Source: Holophagaceae bacterium
GTDB taxonomy: Bacteria; Acidobacteriota; Holophagae; Holophagales; Holophagaceae
Length of the DNA stretch: 64,000 nucleotides
Direction of reading: 5' to 3'
Assembly (NCBI GenBank): GCA_025361125.1
Contig: JANYBM010000064.1
Coordinates: 1 to 64,000, forward strand
This document shows, one piece after another, positions 9,553-21,112 of the stretch. The position numbers and the translations under genes are program-made. A model generated the notes under the pieces. The model was not told the origin of the DNA. It worked only from the letters and a program-made list of their open reading frames with translations, and did no database searches. How positions within the stretch are numbered: the first letter of the stretch is position 1; the number at the start of each line of letters is the position of its first letter.

Positions 9553-12087
9553 ATGCGCCTGCCCTGGTTTTCAAAATCTCCGCCTGTCATGCGGGAACAC
9601 CCCTTCCTCACGGCATTGGGGATACTCTTCTTTGGTCTTGGCCTATCCGTCACCATCAGCGTGATAGGCCAGCGACATGCCAGTGAACGCATCCAGGCTC
9701 GCGTGGACCGTCAGGTGCAGCGGACCTATCTTTCCATGCAGGAGCACCTGTTCACCTATGAGGGTCTACTGCGAGGAGGGCGTGGGCTCTTCGAAGTGCG
9801 CACGAAAATTGCGGAGGATGATTGGCGCCGTTTCGTGGAGGAATTGGACCTTCCACACCGGTATCCGTCGGTCAAGGGGCTCGCCTATATCGAACCCGTT
9901 CCCGGCGATAAAGGTGAACGATTCCTGATCCGATATTCGGAACCAGTGCTGCTGAATCCCAATGCCGTCGGCTATGACATCGGGCTTGATCCGGAACAGC
10001 GTGGGGCGGCGATTCGTGCCATGGAATCAGGTCAGAGCGCGATTACTGCGCCGATTTACTTCAAAGACTCTGGGCGGGAACGCCCCGCATTTGGCCTGCT
10101 CTTGCCAGTCTACATGCCGGGCACCATGGCCTTCACACCTGCAGCCCGAAGAGCGGCGCACCTGGGTTGGATTTCTGCGGCGATTTATCTGGACACCATG
10201 ATGGACGAGGTCATGCGGGAGATGGACCCGGATTTCGGGACCCAGATCTTCGGTGGCAACCATCCGGTGCATGGCAATCTGGCTTATCAGCACAATACGG
10301 GGGCGCTGAAAGGCCACCGCAGCATCACGCCACCCCGTCAATTGGATTTCAAATGGGGCGACCGGGCCTGGGTCGGGCGGGTAACGCCCTTGCCCAGTTT
10401 TGATCAGACCGCGGATTATCGCTGGCCTACCTGGGCGCTTATCACAGGCTCCGTCATCTCCCTTCTGTTGGCAGGTTTGACCTGGTCCCTGATCTCCACT
10501 CGGGCAAGGGCCGTGGCAATGTCAAAAAGCATGACCCGCGCCCTGGAAGAAGCCCTCCGTCGCCATGAAAGCCATGTGGAAAACACCCCCCTGGCAGTGA
10601 TGGAATGGGACCCGGAAGGCAAGGTGCGTACCTGGAATCCAGCAGCTAGCCGCATTTTTGGCTACACCGAAGCAGAAGCCCTGGGCCGCGGCGTCGTTGA
10701 ACTGCTTGCGCTGACGGAAGGGCCTGGCAGCCTGGCGACAACACTGGAAAACATTGCATGGTCAAAGGCTGGAACCCACAGCTCCTTGGAATGCCGCGCG
10801 AAAAATGGCCACACAATCATTTGTGGCTGGTACAGCGCGCCCCTCCTGGGAGAGGACGGAGAATTCCTGGGGGCAACCACGCTCATCGAAGATCTCACCT
10901 CCGCAAGACAGCGGGAGGAAGCGCTTCGCCAGGGCCAGAAGCTTGAGAGTCTGGGCCTTCTGGCCGGCGGCATAGCCCACGACTTCAACAACATCCTGAC
11001 GGCGCTTTTGGGGAATCTGGACGCCGCGGTGGAGGCCACCGACGAGCGATCACCGGCCATGGAACATCTCCTCAAAGCCATCACCAGCGCCGAACGGGCC
11101 GGGGATCTTTCCACCCAAATTCTTGTCTACAGTGGCAAAGGTGCCTTCACCACCAAGGAAGTGCTGCTCAACCATGTAGTAGAAGAAATGACGGAATTGC
11201 TGGCGATCTCGCGCCCACCAGGCATCACACTTCGATTGCAGCTCGCGCCGGATCTGCCCTTCATCCAGGCCGACCCCATACAAATGCAACAGGTGGTGAT
11301 GAACTTGATCCTCAATGCCACGGAGGCATTCGAAGGTTCAAGAATAATTGGCACTCCAGAATGCATCATTACCCTCACGACCTCTCATCGCGTGTATTCC
11401 GACGTTGAATTGGAAACGGCCTTTGCGGGTCAGGACCTGCTTCCTGGTCCCTACGTTTCGCTGCGAGTGAAAGACAGCGGGTGTGGCATGGAGGAAGCAA
11501 CCCTCATTCGAATTTTTGATCCATTCTTCACCACCAAAGCCACCGGTAGAGGCCTCGGGCTAGCAACCTTGCAGGGTATTCTGAAGGCCCATCATGGTGG
11601 CCTCTGGGTGAACAGCAAGCCTGAAGCTGGGACGACCTTCAACCTGCTCTTCCCCGCCGCCGAGGCCATGCCTGCACTATCCAGGAAGAATGCCAGCGGT
11701 GGTTATGAAAGTGAAGGCACCGTTCTGTTGGCGGACGATGAAGAAGCCATCCTGACCATCACCGCCTTGGCCCTGTCAAAGGCCGGCTTTGAAGTACTTA
11801 CCGCAGCTAATGGCCTGGATGCTTTGAAACAATTTGCCTCCAACTCGGAAATCATCCGGTGTGCGTTGATTGACGAAGTCATGCCTGGCATGAGCGGCGC
11901 CGAATTGATGCAAGCCATGCGGGCCATGAAGCCAGAGCTTCGCGTCGTTCTATGCAGTGGCTATAGCGAGTCCGGTATTGTGAATGCTGCTCCGAATAAT
12001 TCAATCGCAGCCGCTGATGCTTTCCTGCAAAAGCCCTACCGCACAGCAGATATGGTGGATCTGATCCGGAAGGTGATAGGGAGTTGA
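9553..12087 (+). CDS. Hybrid sensor histidine kinase (CHASE - PAS - HisKA - HATPase_c - receiver)
   Basis: N-terminal TM; CHASE-like periplasmic region; [22 protein letters not shown]-box; [17 protein letters not shown]; receiver [10 protein letters not shown]...[12 protein letters not shown]. Confidence 0.93.
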   Translation: MRLPWFSKSPPVMREHPFLTALGILFFGLGLSVTISVIGQRHASERIQARVDRQVQRTYLSMQEHLFTYEGLLRGGRGLFEVRTKIAEDDWRRFVEELDLPHRYPSVKGLAYIEPVPGDKGERFLIRYSEPVLLNPNAVGYDIGLDPEQRGAAIRAMESGQSAITAPIYFKDSGRERPAFGLLLPVYMPGTMAFTPAARRAAHLGWISAAIYLDTMMDEVMREMDPDFGTQIFGGNHPVHGNLAYQHNTGALKGHRSITPPRQLDFKWGDRAWVGRVTPLPSFDQTADYRWPTWALITGSVISLLLAGLTWSLISTRARAVAMSKSMTRALEEALRRHESHVENTPLAVMEWDPEGKVRTWNPAASRIFGYTEAEALGRGVVELLALTEGPGSLATTLENIAWSKAGTHSSLECRAKNGHTIICGWYSAPLLGEDGEFLGATTLIEDLTSARQREEALRQGQKLESLGLLAGGIAHDFNNILTALLGNLDAAVEATDERSPAMEHLLKAITSAERAGDLSTQILVYSGKGAFTTKEVLLNHVVEEMTELLAISRPPGITLRLQLAPDLPFIQADPIQMQQVVMNLILNATEAFEGSRIIGTPECIITLTTSHRVYSDVELETAFAGQDLLPGPYVSLRVKDSGCGMEEATLIRIFDPFFTTKATGRGLGLATLQGILKAHHGGLWVNSKPEAGTTFNLLFPAAEAMPALSRKNASGGYESEGTVLLADDEEAILTITALALSKAGFEVLTAANGLDALKQFASNSEIIRCALIDEVMPGMSGAELMQAMRAMKPELRVVLCSGYSESGIVNAAPNNSIAAADAFLQKPYRTADMVDLIRKVIGS

Positions 12088-14107
<2,020 letters not shown>

Positions 14108-14323
14108 TATGTATCGTGGGGGGAACCGCCAACTCGCTTCGCTCACTACGTCCCCCAGGGACCCCCCACCTCTTGGCGGGGACCCTCGCATGAGGTCTAT
14201 GGTTCATCTGCCCATTGTGGCGAAGGTCAGACCGCCACCCTCCAAGATCGCTGATGGACCGAACCTGTTCTGGTTTGGTCGCATCTTGCAGGGGTAGCGC
14301 TACAATTATGAATTGGAGTATCC

Positions 14324-14641
14324 ATGCAAATTCTCAAGGCAGTGGCGATCACGTTTCTGGTGGGTGAGTTGGCCTTTGCCTTTCAGATCCCCGAGGATCC
14401 TGTGCTGAAGGCCCGGACCCAGCGCGCTCAGGCCCAAGGCATCTCCGATGGCGACCTGCCCCCGGTCCCCAGGGCTATCGCCGAACCACCCCCCCTTCCC
14501 GCCCCTGAAACAAATTACAAAGACACCCGCAAGGGCAGGTCGGTACGCGCCAGTCGGTCAACACGGGCCAAGAAAGGCCAGCGAGCCACCAAACACAGGG
14601 TTCATGCCACAGTAAAACGTCGGGTCAAGACGCAGCATTGA
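14324..14641 (+). CDS. Small basic secreted hypothetical protein
   Basis: N-terminal signal-like segment, Lys/Arg-rich C-terminus; TGA overlaps the next ATG. Confidence 0.55.
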   Translation: MQILKAVAITFLVGELAFAFQIPEDPVLKARTQRAQAQGISDGDLPPVPRAIAEPPPLPAPETNYKDTRKGRSVRASRSTRAKKGQRATKHRVHATVKRRVKTQH

Positions 14642-14682
14642 TGACTCTGATGACTCTGATGAACCTGATGACCCTGATGATC
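14641..14682 (+). repeat. 9-bp tandem repeat (ATGACTCTG)n upstream of pfkA
   Basis: ATGACTCTG ATGACTCTG ATGAACCTG ATGACCCTG ATGATC read directly. Confidence 0.9.
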
Positions 14683-14693
14683 CAAGTCTACTG

Positions 14694-15692
14694 ATGATGC
14701 GAATTGGGCTCCTGACCTCGGGCGGCGACGCCCCCGGAATGAATGCAGCAATCCGCGCTGTCGTAAGGCAGGCAGATGCTTTGGAAATCGAAGTCATTGG
14801 TATTCGCCAGGGCTTTCAGGGCTTGGTGAATCAGGACTGGGAACCCCTGCCCTCACGGGCTTGCGCCAACATTCTGCAGCGGGGCGGGACGGTTCTGCAC
14901 ACGGCCCGATGCGAGGCTTTCTACGATCCGGCCGTGCGTGCGGTAGCAGCGGCGGGGTTGCAGGATGCAGGCATAGAAGCCTTGGTCATCATCGGTGGTG
15001 ACGGCTCTTTTACCGGCGCAGAACTGCTCAATCGCAGCAATGGAATCAAGTGCGCGGGCATTCCAGGCACCATTGACAACGATTTGCCTGGCACCGAGCG
15101 AACGCTTGGATTCGATACGGCGCTCAACACCGCCGTAGAAGCCATTGACCGCATCCGTGACACCGCGTCTAGCCACGAACGCCTTTTTCTCGTGGAAGTC
15201 ATGGGGCGCCGCAGTGGCATGTTGGCGGTACACACGGCCATCGCCTGTGGGGCGGAAGCCGTGTTGTATCCCGAAAGTGAAGAAGACAATTACGAGACCC
15301 TGGTCCAGCAGCTCAAATCCAATTGGGCCCGAGGCAAACTCAGTTCCATCGTGGTGGTGGCCGAGGGTGATCAATCCGTTGGTGCATCCCACCTCATCGG
15401 CGGCGGAGCGGCCTTCCGCATCGGTGAGCGGCTCAAGCGGGAATACAACCTCGATCTGCGGGTGGTGGTGCTAGGTCACATCCAGCGGGGAGGCAGTCCT
15501 TCCGCCCTGGACAGGATTTGGGGCAGCCGCTGGGGCTGCGAGGCGGTGATCCGACTTCAGGCTGGAGAAGACGCTTTTTATTTGGGCACCCATGCGGGGG
15601 AGATGGTGGCGAGACCTCTCTCCTACGTGCTGGGGCCCCGGCCGGAACCACCCAAGGAACTGAGCGCCATGGTGCGTGTACTCGCCCGGTGA
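14694..15692 (+). CDS. pfkA: ATP-dependent 6-phosphofructokinase
   Basis: RIGLLTSGGDAPGMNAAIRAVVR, GGDGSFTGA, GIPGTIDNDLPGTERTLGFDTA. Confidence 0.96.
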   Translation: MMRIGLLTSGGDAPGMNAAIRAVVRQADALEIEVIGIRQGFQGLVNQDWEPLPSRACANILQRGGTVLHTARCEAFYDPAVRAVAAAGLQDAGIEALVIIGGDGSFTGAELLNRSNGIKCAGIPGTIDNDLPGTERTLGFDTALNTAVEAIDRIRDTASSHERLFLVEVMGRRSGMLAVHTAIACGAEAVLYPESEEDNYETLVQQLKSNWARGKLSSIVVVAEGDQSVGASHLIGGGAAFRIGERLKREYNLDLRVVVLGHIQRGGSPSALDRIWGSRWGCEAVIRLQAGEDAFYLGTHAGEMVARPLSYVLGPRPEPPKELSAMVRVLAR

Positions 15693-15937
15693 GCCCTTCT
15701 CCGGTGCCTGACAAGTTTAGGCCATTTGCAATGCTTGAATCCCTCGATCAGAACTACACGCGCAGAGGTTCCCAGAGAAGACCGAGGTTCGCAAAGAAAA
15801 ATAGGCTGCTCGAAAAGCCTCTGCGCACCTCTCCCCCCCTGCGAACCTCCAGGAGTATTTTTTTTCGATAGCACCATCACACTTTCAGAGCACGCAATAT
15901 AGCCTTGGCACACCCTTCCATCGGATAAGGTTTCATC

Positions 15938-17005
15938 ATGGAAAACACACATCAGAAAATCGCAGTGGTCATGGCCGGGGGCAAAGGGACGCGTTTTTGG
16001 CCGCGCTCGCGCTCACGGCGCCCCAAACAATTCCTGGCCATCGCCGGAAAGGAAACACTTTTGCACCAGACCGTGCATAGACTCGACCGAGCCTTTGAGC
16101 CACAGCATATTTTCATCGTCACCACCCGCGAATTGGCCGATGAAACCAGGAGGATGCTGCCGGAACTACCCCCAGAAAATATCCTGGTGGAGCCGGAAGG
16201 CCGCAACACCGCACCCTGCCTAGCCTTGAGCCTGGTAGAAATAGAGCGGCGCATTCCCAAAGGCGTGATGGTGGTGCTTAGTGCAGATCATTGGATCGGA
16301 GATACCGAAGCCTTCATCGAGGACGTTGAAACGGCGGTGAAGCATGCGGCGACCACCGGGGAATTGGTGGTTTTCGGCATCAAGCCCACCTATCCCGAAA
16401 CAGGCTATGGCTATATCGAGGTGAATGACAGTGGGCATGATCTCGTGCAGAAGGTCTTCGCCTTCCGCGAAAAACCGCCCATGGACATGGCGCTGAAATA
16501 CCTTGAATCAGGTTGTCATTACTGGAATGCGGGCATGTTCGTCTGGACCCTTCAAGACTTTCGCAAGGCGCTACTACAACATTGTCCGGACGTGCTCACG
16601 CCCTTGGATGCATGGGCGGACCAGGGCGCCGACGAGGTCGCCCTGCCTGTAATTTATGGGCTATTACCGCAAGTCGCCATTGATGTCGCACTCATGGAGA
16701 AGGCCCAAAACGTGGCTCTGGTTTCAACCCATTTCCGCTGGTCAGATGTGGGCTCCTGGCCTGCCGCCATTGAATTCCAGGACCCTGATGCGAATGGCAA
16801 CGTAGTGCAGGGCCAAGCCATCTTGCTGGATGTGAACAATTCCGCCATTTTCGGAAGCACTCGGCTCATCGCCGCCAGCGGCATCAGCGATCTCATCATC
16901 GTGGACGAGCCTGATGCCCTGCTCATCTGCCACCGCGATAAAGCCCAATCCGTGAAACAGATCGTGGATCGTCTGAAGCAAGCTGGACGGGAAGACCTGC
17001 TTTAA
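15938..17005 (+). CDS. manC: Mannose-1-phosphate guanylyltransferase
   Basis: VVMAGGKGTRFWPRSRSRRPKQFLAI, VLSADHWIGD, FREKPP, YWNAGMFVW. Confidence 0.9.
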   Translation: MENTHQKIAVVMAGGKGTRFWPRSRSRRPKQFLAIAGKETLLHQTVHRLDRAFEPQHIFIVTTRELADETRRMLPELPPENILVEPEGRNTAPCLALSLVEIERRIPKGVMVVLSADHWIGDTEAFIEDVETAVKHAATTGELVVFGIKPTYPETGYGYIEVNDSGHDLVQKVFAFREKPPMDMALKYLESGCHYWNAGMFVWTLQDFRKALLQHCPDVLTPLDAWADQGADEVALPVIYGLLPQVAIDVALMEKAQNVALVSTHFRWSDVGSWPAAIEFQDPDANGNVVQGQAILLDVNNSAIFGSTRLIAASGISDLIIVDEPDALLICHRDKAQSVKQIVDRLKQAGREDLL

Positions 17006-17523
17006 GCGTTATGAGGAGTGGGTTCTGTGAGTTGCCACCTGGTGCCGTCGAACTGTAAGTCCTGGCCAGAAAGCATTTTGGAGCTTGGTTGAACGCGGGA
17101 GGCATCAAACTGAGCCTTTGCCCGCCATCCACCATAAATAAGCATGGCGACCGCCAGAGTAAAGAAACCTAGGCGCAAAGCCACGGTGGTTTTCCTTCCA
17201 GTCACGGCGGAAAAACAGTGACTCAACCAGGGCGCCCCTAGGCCTACCAGCACTGCAGCATAGAGTGGAAACGAAAAGGGATGAAGGCTCCAGGCATCCC
17301 GGTATTGGCCATGGGAGATGGCGCAAAAGGCCCGCGTAAGCCCACAGCCCGGGCAGGACAGGCCCGTGAGGGAATGAAACGCACAAGTATCAATCCCAGA
17401 AAAACCCCCGGCTGGGAGTACCAGGCTGACCAACAGAACGCCAAGGCTGGCTACCGATAACAGAACCGCGCTTTCGGGGAAGCGGAGTTTCCCGTCGGCG
17501 CGGTGGTTGACCCATGAAGACAT
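17002..17523 (-). CDS. DUF2752-type membrane protein
   Basis: SLTGLSCPGCGLTRAFCAISHGQ motif with TM helices. Confidence 0.8.
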   Translation of the reverse strand: MSSWVNHRADGKLRFPESAVLLSVASLGVLLVSLVLPAGGFSGIDTCAFHSLTGLSCPGCGLTRAFCAISHGQYRDAWSLHPFSFPLYAAVLVGLGAPWLSHCFSAVTGRKTTVALRLGFFTLAVAMLIYGGWRAKAQFDASRVQPSSKMLSGQDLQFDGTRWQLTEPTPHNA

Positions 17524-17524
17524 A

Positions 17525-17938
17525 TCACCCCTGGAAAGCGGCCTTGACCTCAGGTTTGAGGAGCACGATGAGTGCCCAGATTCCTAGGGGGAGGCCAAAT
17601 AAGCAGCACGGGGAGACGCACGGGATCATGGCGATGATAGCGGCGGCCATGGCGAACCCATAGCTCTCGGCATTTTTCATCTTGGAGGCGCCCATGAACA
17701 CCACCACAGCCATGACGATACCGATGACACTGAACATGACACCGATGCCGCCCGAGAGCATGCTGGGCATGCCACGGGTACCGCGCATCATGGCGCCCAT
17801 GCCAGCGCCCATGAGATTCAAAATTAAGCTCAGCACCTGCCATGCCGCCCCGATGCCGGCGGTGACCAACAAGCCAATGGCTGGCCCCTTGAGTTGCTCT
17901 ATGGCCGCAGCGCGGTTGCCATCAGGTTCGTAGTTCAT
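17525..17938 (-). CDS. Small membrane protein (DUF4190-like)
   Basis: TM helices, Met/Gly-rich segment; co-directional in RDD/FHA cluster. Confidence 0.6.
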   Translation of the reverse strand: MNYEPDGNRAAAIEQLKGPAIGLLVTAGIGAAWQVLSLILNLMGAGMGAMMRGTRGMPSMLSGGIGVMFSVIGIVMAVVVFMGASKMKNAESYGFAMAAAIIAMIPCVSPCCLFGLPLGIWALIVLLKPEVKAAFQG

Positions 17939-17956
17939 GGGCTTCCCCCTCGGATA

Positions 17957-18388
17957 CTACCGATCCACTTTGATGACCTCAGATTTGGCGATCATGTCGC
18001 TAAGGCTGATACGTTCATCGCCTTTGATTGCCAAAACAATGAGATTGAGCGCGAAAAAATTACCAAACTGGCGAAGGATCGCGGGCACCAGCTCCAAGCG
18101 ACCCGTGGGATTCCCAAGGGGCACCACCCTGAGTTTCTGCATCTTTTTCCCAATGCTTGCACCATGTTTGGATACGCAGTAAGGGATGAAATAGAAGTAG
18201 TAGACCAACTGAAGGGGAAAATTGATAAAGACCCAGAAGCACCCAACGATGGGGATGAATTGAGGAATCGTGAGGATGAGGGAGGGCACCCAATCAATGA
18301 TCGTGGCTACTAATCGTTCTCCCAATTCCCCACGTTGACCCGTGGGAACGGCATCATCAGGAATCAGGGGCAGGTAGGCATCCAGCAT
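17957..18388 (-). CDS. RDD-family membrane protein
   Basis: GERLVATIIDWVPSL ... GKKMQKLRVVPLGNPTGRLELVPAILRQF, similar to the C-terminal domain of 18818..19996. Confidence 0.78.
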   Translation of the reverse strand: MLDAYLPLIPDDAVPTGQRGELGERLVATIIDWVPSLILTIPQFIPIVGCFWVFINFPLQLVYYFYFIPYCVSKHGASIGKKMQKLRVVPLGNPTGRLELVPAILRQFGNFFALNLIVLAIKGDERISLSDMIAKSEVIKVDR

Positions 18389-18445
18389 GGCGGCTCCGGG
18401 AAATGGGTAGGGAATGGAAGGCGCAGGAATTCAAAGGTATGTGTA

Positions 18446-18796
18446 TCAGGCCCTGGAGCAGGTGGCGGTTTTGTCCACCATGCTGATGATCTTGAAAAGC
18501 ATGGGCATGGAGTATTCGTTCTCGGGAATGGTTTCTCCGGCTTTCAGGCGTTCGGCTGTCTGATAGGCATCAATGATGCTCATGATGCCAATAATCAAGC
18601 CCGGTAGGATGCAAAGGATCTCGCCAATGAATGTTGCCAAGAGGGTGAAGAGCCATTTCCGCTGCTGGCCATTGACGACCAGGTGCCCGATTCCGAAGAC
18701 CAGGCACAAAAGCGCTGCAACTACGGGGTTCGCATCGGGTTTGGTGATGGTGTTCTGGCTCACTGGGGCCTCCGAGAAATGGGCGCAAGGGCCCAA
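18446..18796 (-). CDS. TM2-like small membrane protein
   Basis: NPVVAALLCLVFGIGHLVVNGQQRKWLFTLLATF. Confidence 0.55.
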   Translation of the reverse strand: MGPCAHFSEAPVSQNTITKPDANPVVAALLCLVFGIGHLVVNGQQRKWLFTLLATFIGEILCILPGLIIGIMSIIDAYQTAERLKAGETIPENEYSMPMLFKIISMVDKTATCSRA

Positions 18797-18817
18797 GGTT
18801 ACAAACGGGCTAGCGGG

Positions 18818-19996
18818 CTATCGGTCTACCTTGATGACGATTGTTTTAGTGATCATGTCATGAACAGCTTTGCGTTCAGCGCCAAAAACCAGCAGATAGC
18901 CAACGCCGAAATTAGCGATGTGGCAGATCTGACGGATAAGGGCCTGGCCAAAGGTCAGACGGCCATGGGGATCATCCTCCGGTACGATGCGCAGTTTCAT
19001 CATTTTCTTGCCAGGTGTAGCCCCGTACTTGGAGATGCACTTGATCAAGAAAACGAAGTATCCAAGACCTACCGCGAGTTCGGCCACGGACCAGATGCAG
19101 CCAAGGATGATTGAGATCTTGGCCAGGATGAAGCCAATGACCATCATTGCGATCATCGCGACCATGATCGGTACGCTATCGATGACCGCCGCGATGAGCC
19201 GGGTGATGAAATCCCCGCGCTCGCCCGTGGGCTGGGCATCGTCAGGTATAGGCGGAAGGAACTTGCCAAGAAACCCCGAGGATTGAGCCGCCGGGGCGGC
19301 AGGGAATCCACTATGAGTGACTGGAGTGACTGGCGTGACTGGCGCGACTGGTGCGACCGACACGATGGGCGCTGGTGCACCATAAGGCCGTGCGGGCGTG
19401 GAAGCCGGCGGGGGCATGGAACCGGGTTGGGGCACAGCGCCGGGATCGGTGAAATGGCCGAATTCTGGAGCCCTGGATTCAGGCATGTGCTGCATGGGTG
19501 CCGGCGAGGTGTCAGTGGGGGAGGGGGGGGGCTGCGACATCATTGAAGGTATTGGCGGTGGCGGCGCGGAGTGTGGAATGGCGGGGGGACCCGATGGAAC
19601 GCCGACGGTCCCATGAACCTGGGCCATCTGTTCTGGGCTCATGCGGACGGTGCCGGTCGCCGCGGGTTCCGGGGTGCCCATCCGCTGCACGGCCACCGTG
19701 GCGTTTTCCTGGGCGGGATCCATGAAGGTGATCTGAATTTGGCCCAGGGTCACCCGGTCGCCATCTCTCAGGGGCGAAGTCTGCACGCGGCTACCGTTTA
19801 GCAGCACGCCATTGCTGCTTTGCAGATCCTGGACCTCATAGCCACTGCCTGTTTGGCGGATCACCGCATGGTGGCGGGAGATGCTTGGGTCCGCCAAGCG
19901 CAGGGTGTTGTCCAACTCCCGTCCTATATGGACTTCGTTGTCCACCATCTCGAATTCACGAACCCCCACACTCTCGTGCACCAGAAGTTTCGCCAT
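18818..19996 (-). CDS. FHA domain - Pro-rich linker - RDD domain fusion protein
   Basis: VHIGRELDNTLRLADPSISRHHAVIRQTGSGYEVQDLQSSNGVLLNG (FHA); Pro/Val-rich linker; RDD C-terminus. Confidence 0.88.
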   Translation of the reverse strand: MAKLLVHESVGVREFEMVDNEVHIGRELDNTLRLADPSISRHHAVIRQTGSGYEVQDLQSSNGVLLNGSRVQTSPLRDGDRVTLGQIQITFMDPAQENATVAVQRMGTPEPAATGTVRMSPEQMAQVHGTVGVPSGPPAIPHSAPPPPIPSMMSQPPPSPTDTSPAPMQHMPESRAPEFGHFTDPGAVPQPGSMPPPASTPARPYGAPAPIVSVAPVAPVTPVTPVTHSGFPAAPAAQSSGFLGKFLPPIPDDAQPTGERGDFITRLIAAVIDSVPIMVAMIAMMVIGFILAKISIILGCIWSVAELAVGLGYFVFLIKCISKYGATPGKKMMKLRIVPEDDPHGRLTFGQALIRQICHIANFGVGYLLVFGAERKAVHDMITKTIVIKVDR

Positions 19997-20183
19997 GATG
20001 TCCTCAAAAAAGCATTGGTTTGATGCTGAAGTGTAGTTGGGCTGTGGTCGGGATGCAAAGAAGAAGGAAACTTTTCCAAACATGTTTCAATAGCCCTGGT
20101 CCTGGTCTTGTCTCAAAAGCTTGACCTGGGGCCATATCCTGCACCAATCTTGCGGAAACGAACCCCCTGACCCCGGAGGCAGC

Positions 20184-21095
20184 ATGGTCCTCTTCAATGC
20201 GGCCACCAAAGAGCTCACCGCCAAAATCGTCTACTACGGCCCTGGACTCTGCGGAAAAACCACGAATCTCCAAAAGATCTATGATTCCCTTCCCGGCGAC
20301 GGCCGCGGAAAGATGCTGAGTCTCGCCACCCAAACAGACCGCACCTTGTTTTTCGATTTCCTGCCCATCGAACTGGGCACCATCCGTGGCATGAAAACCC
20401 GCATCCAGCTTTACACAGTCCCAGGGCAGGTCTTTTACGACGCCACGCGGAAACTGGTGTTGCGCGGCGCCGATGCCGTTGTGTTTGTGGCGGACTCTCA
20501 AGCTCCCGCGCTGCTGACGAACAAGGAGAGCTTTCAGAATCTCATCGAGAATCTGAAAGACCAGGGAACTGATCTGGAGAAAATCCCGCACGTCATCCAA
20601 TGGAACAAGCGAGACACACCCAACGCGCTGCCCGTGGAGACCCTCGACAAAGAGATCAACCGCTTCCATGCGCCGACTTTCGAGGCTTGTGCCATGAAGG
20701 GCGATGGCGTGCGGGAGACCCTTTCCGGCGTGGCCAAGCTGGTACTGAAACACCTTGCAGATAAATACGGTGGCGGCGTGGTCGAGGCTCCTGCCCTGGC
20801 TGCCATGGCTGCTCTGACAGCACCGGCCCACACACCCATGCCCGAGGCCCCAGCCCCTCCCAAGGAAGAGTCCAAGCCTTTAGAGGTGGAGGAGCTTTCC
20901 GCAGGTGAAATGATTGAAGAGCTGGAAGATGCTCCCCTTGCCACCATGGGCGGCGGCATGCAAGGCGACGCGGCGCCCATCCACGTGCCCCACACCCCCA
21001 ATGTGAGCACCGTGGAAGTCCCTGTGGTGTTGGACCGTAGCCTGTTCAGCGGGGATTCACCCGTGGAAATCCGGCTGAAGCTGTACATCAAATAG
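20184..21095 (+). CDS. MglA-like Ras-family GTPase with C-terminal extension
   Basis: KIVYYGPGLCGKTTNLQKIYDSLP...TDRTLFFDFLPIELGTIRGMKTRIQLYTVPGQVFYDATRKLVLRGADAVVFVADSQ; NKRD motif. Confidence 0.93.
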   Translation: MVLFNAATKELTAKIVYYGPGLCGKTTNLQKIYDSLPGDGRGKMLSLATQTDRTLFFDFLPIELGTIRGMKTRIQLYTVPGQVFYDATRKLVLRGADAVVFVADSQAPALLTNKESFQNLIENLKDQGTDLEKIPHVIQWNKRDTPNALPVETLDKEINRFHAPTFEACAMKGDGVRETLSGVAKLVLKHLADKYGGGVVEAPALAAMAALTAPAHTPMPEAPAPPKEESKPLEVEELSAGEMIEELEDAPLATMGGGMQGDAAPIHVPHTPNVSTVEVPVVLDRSLFSGDSPVEIRLKLYIK

Positions 21096-21112
21096 GCTAT
21101 GAGCCTTGAGCC

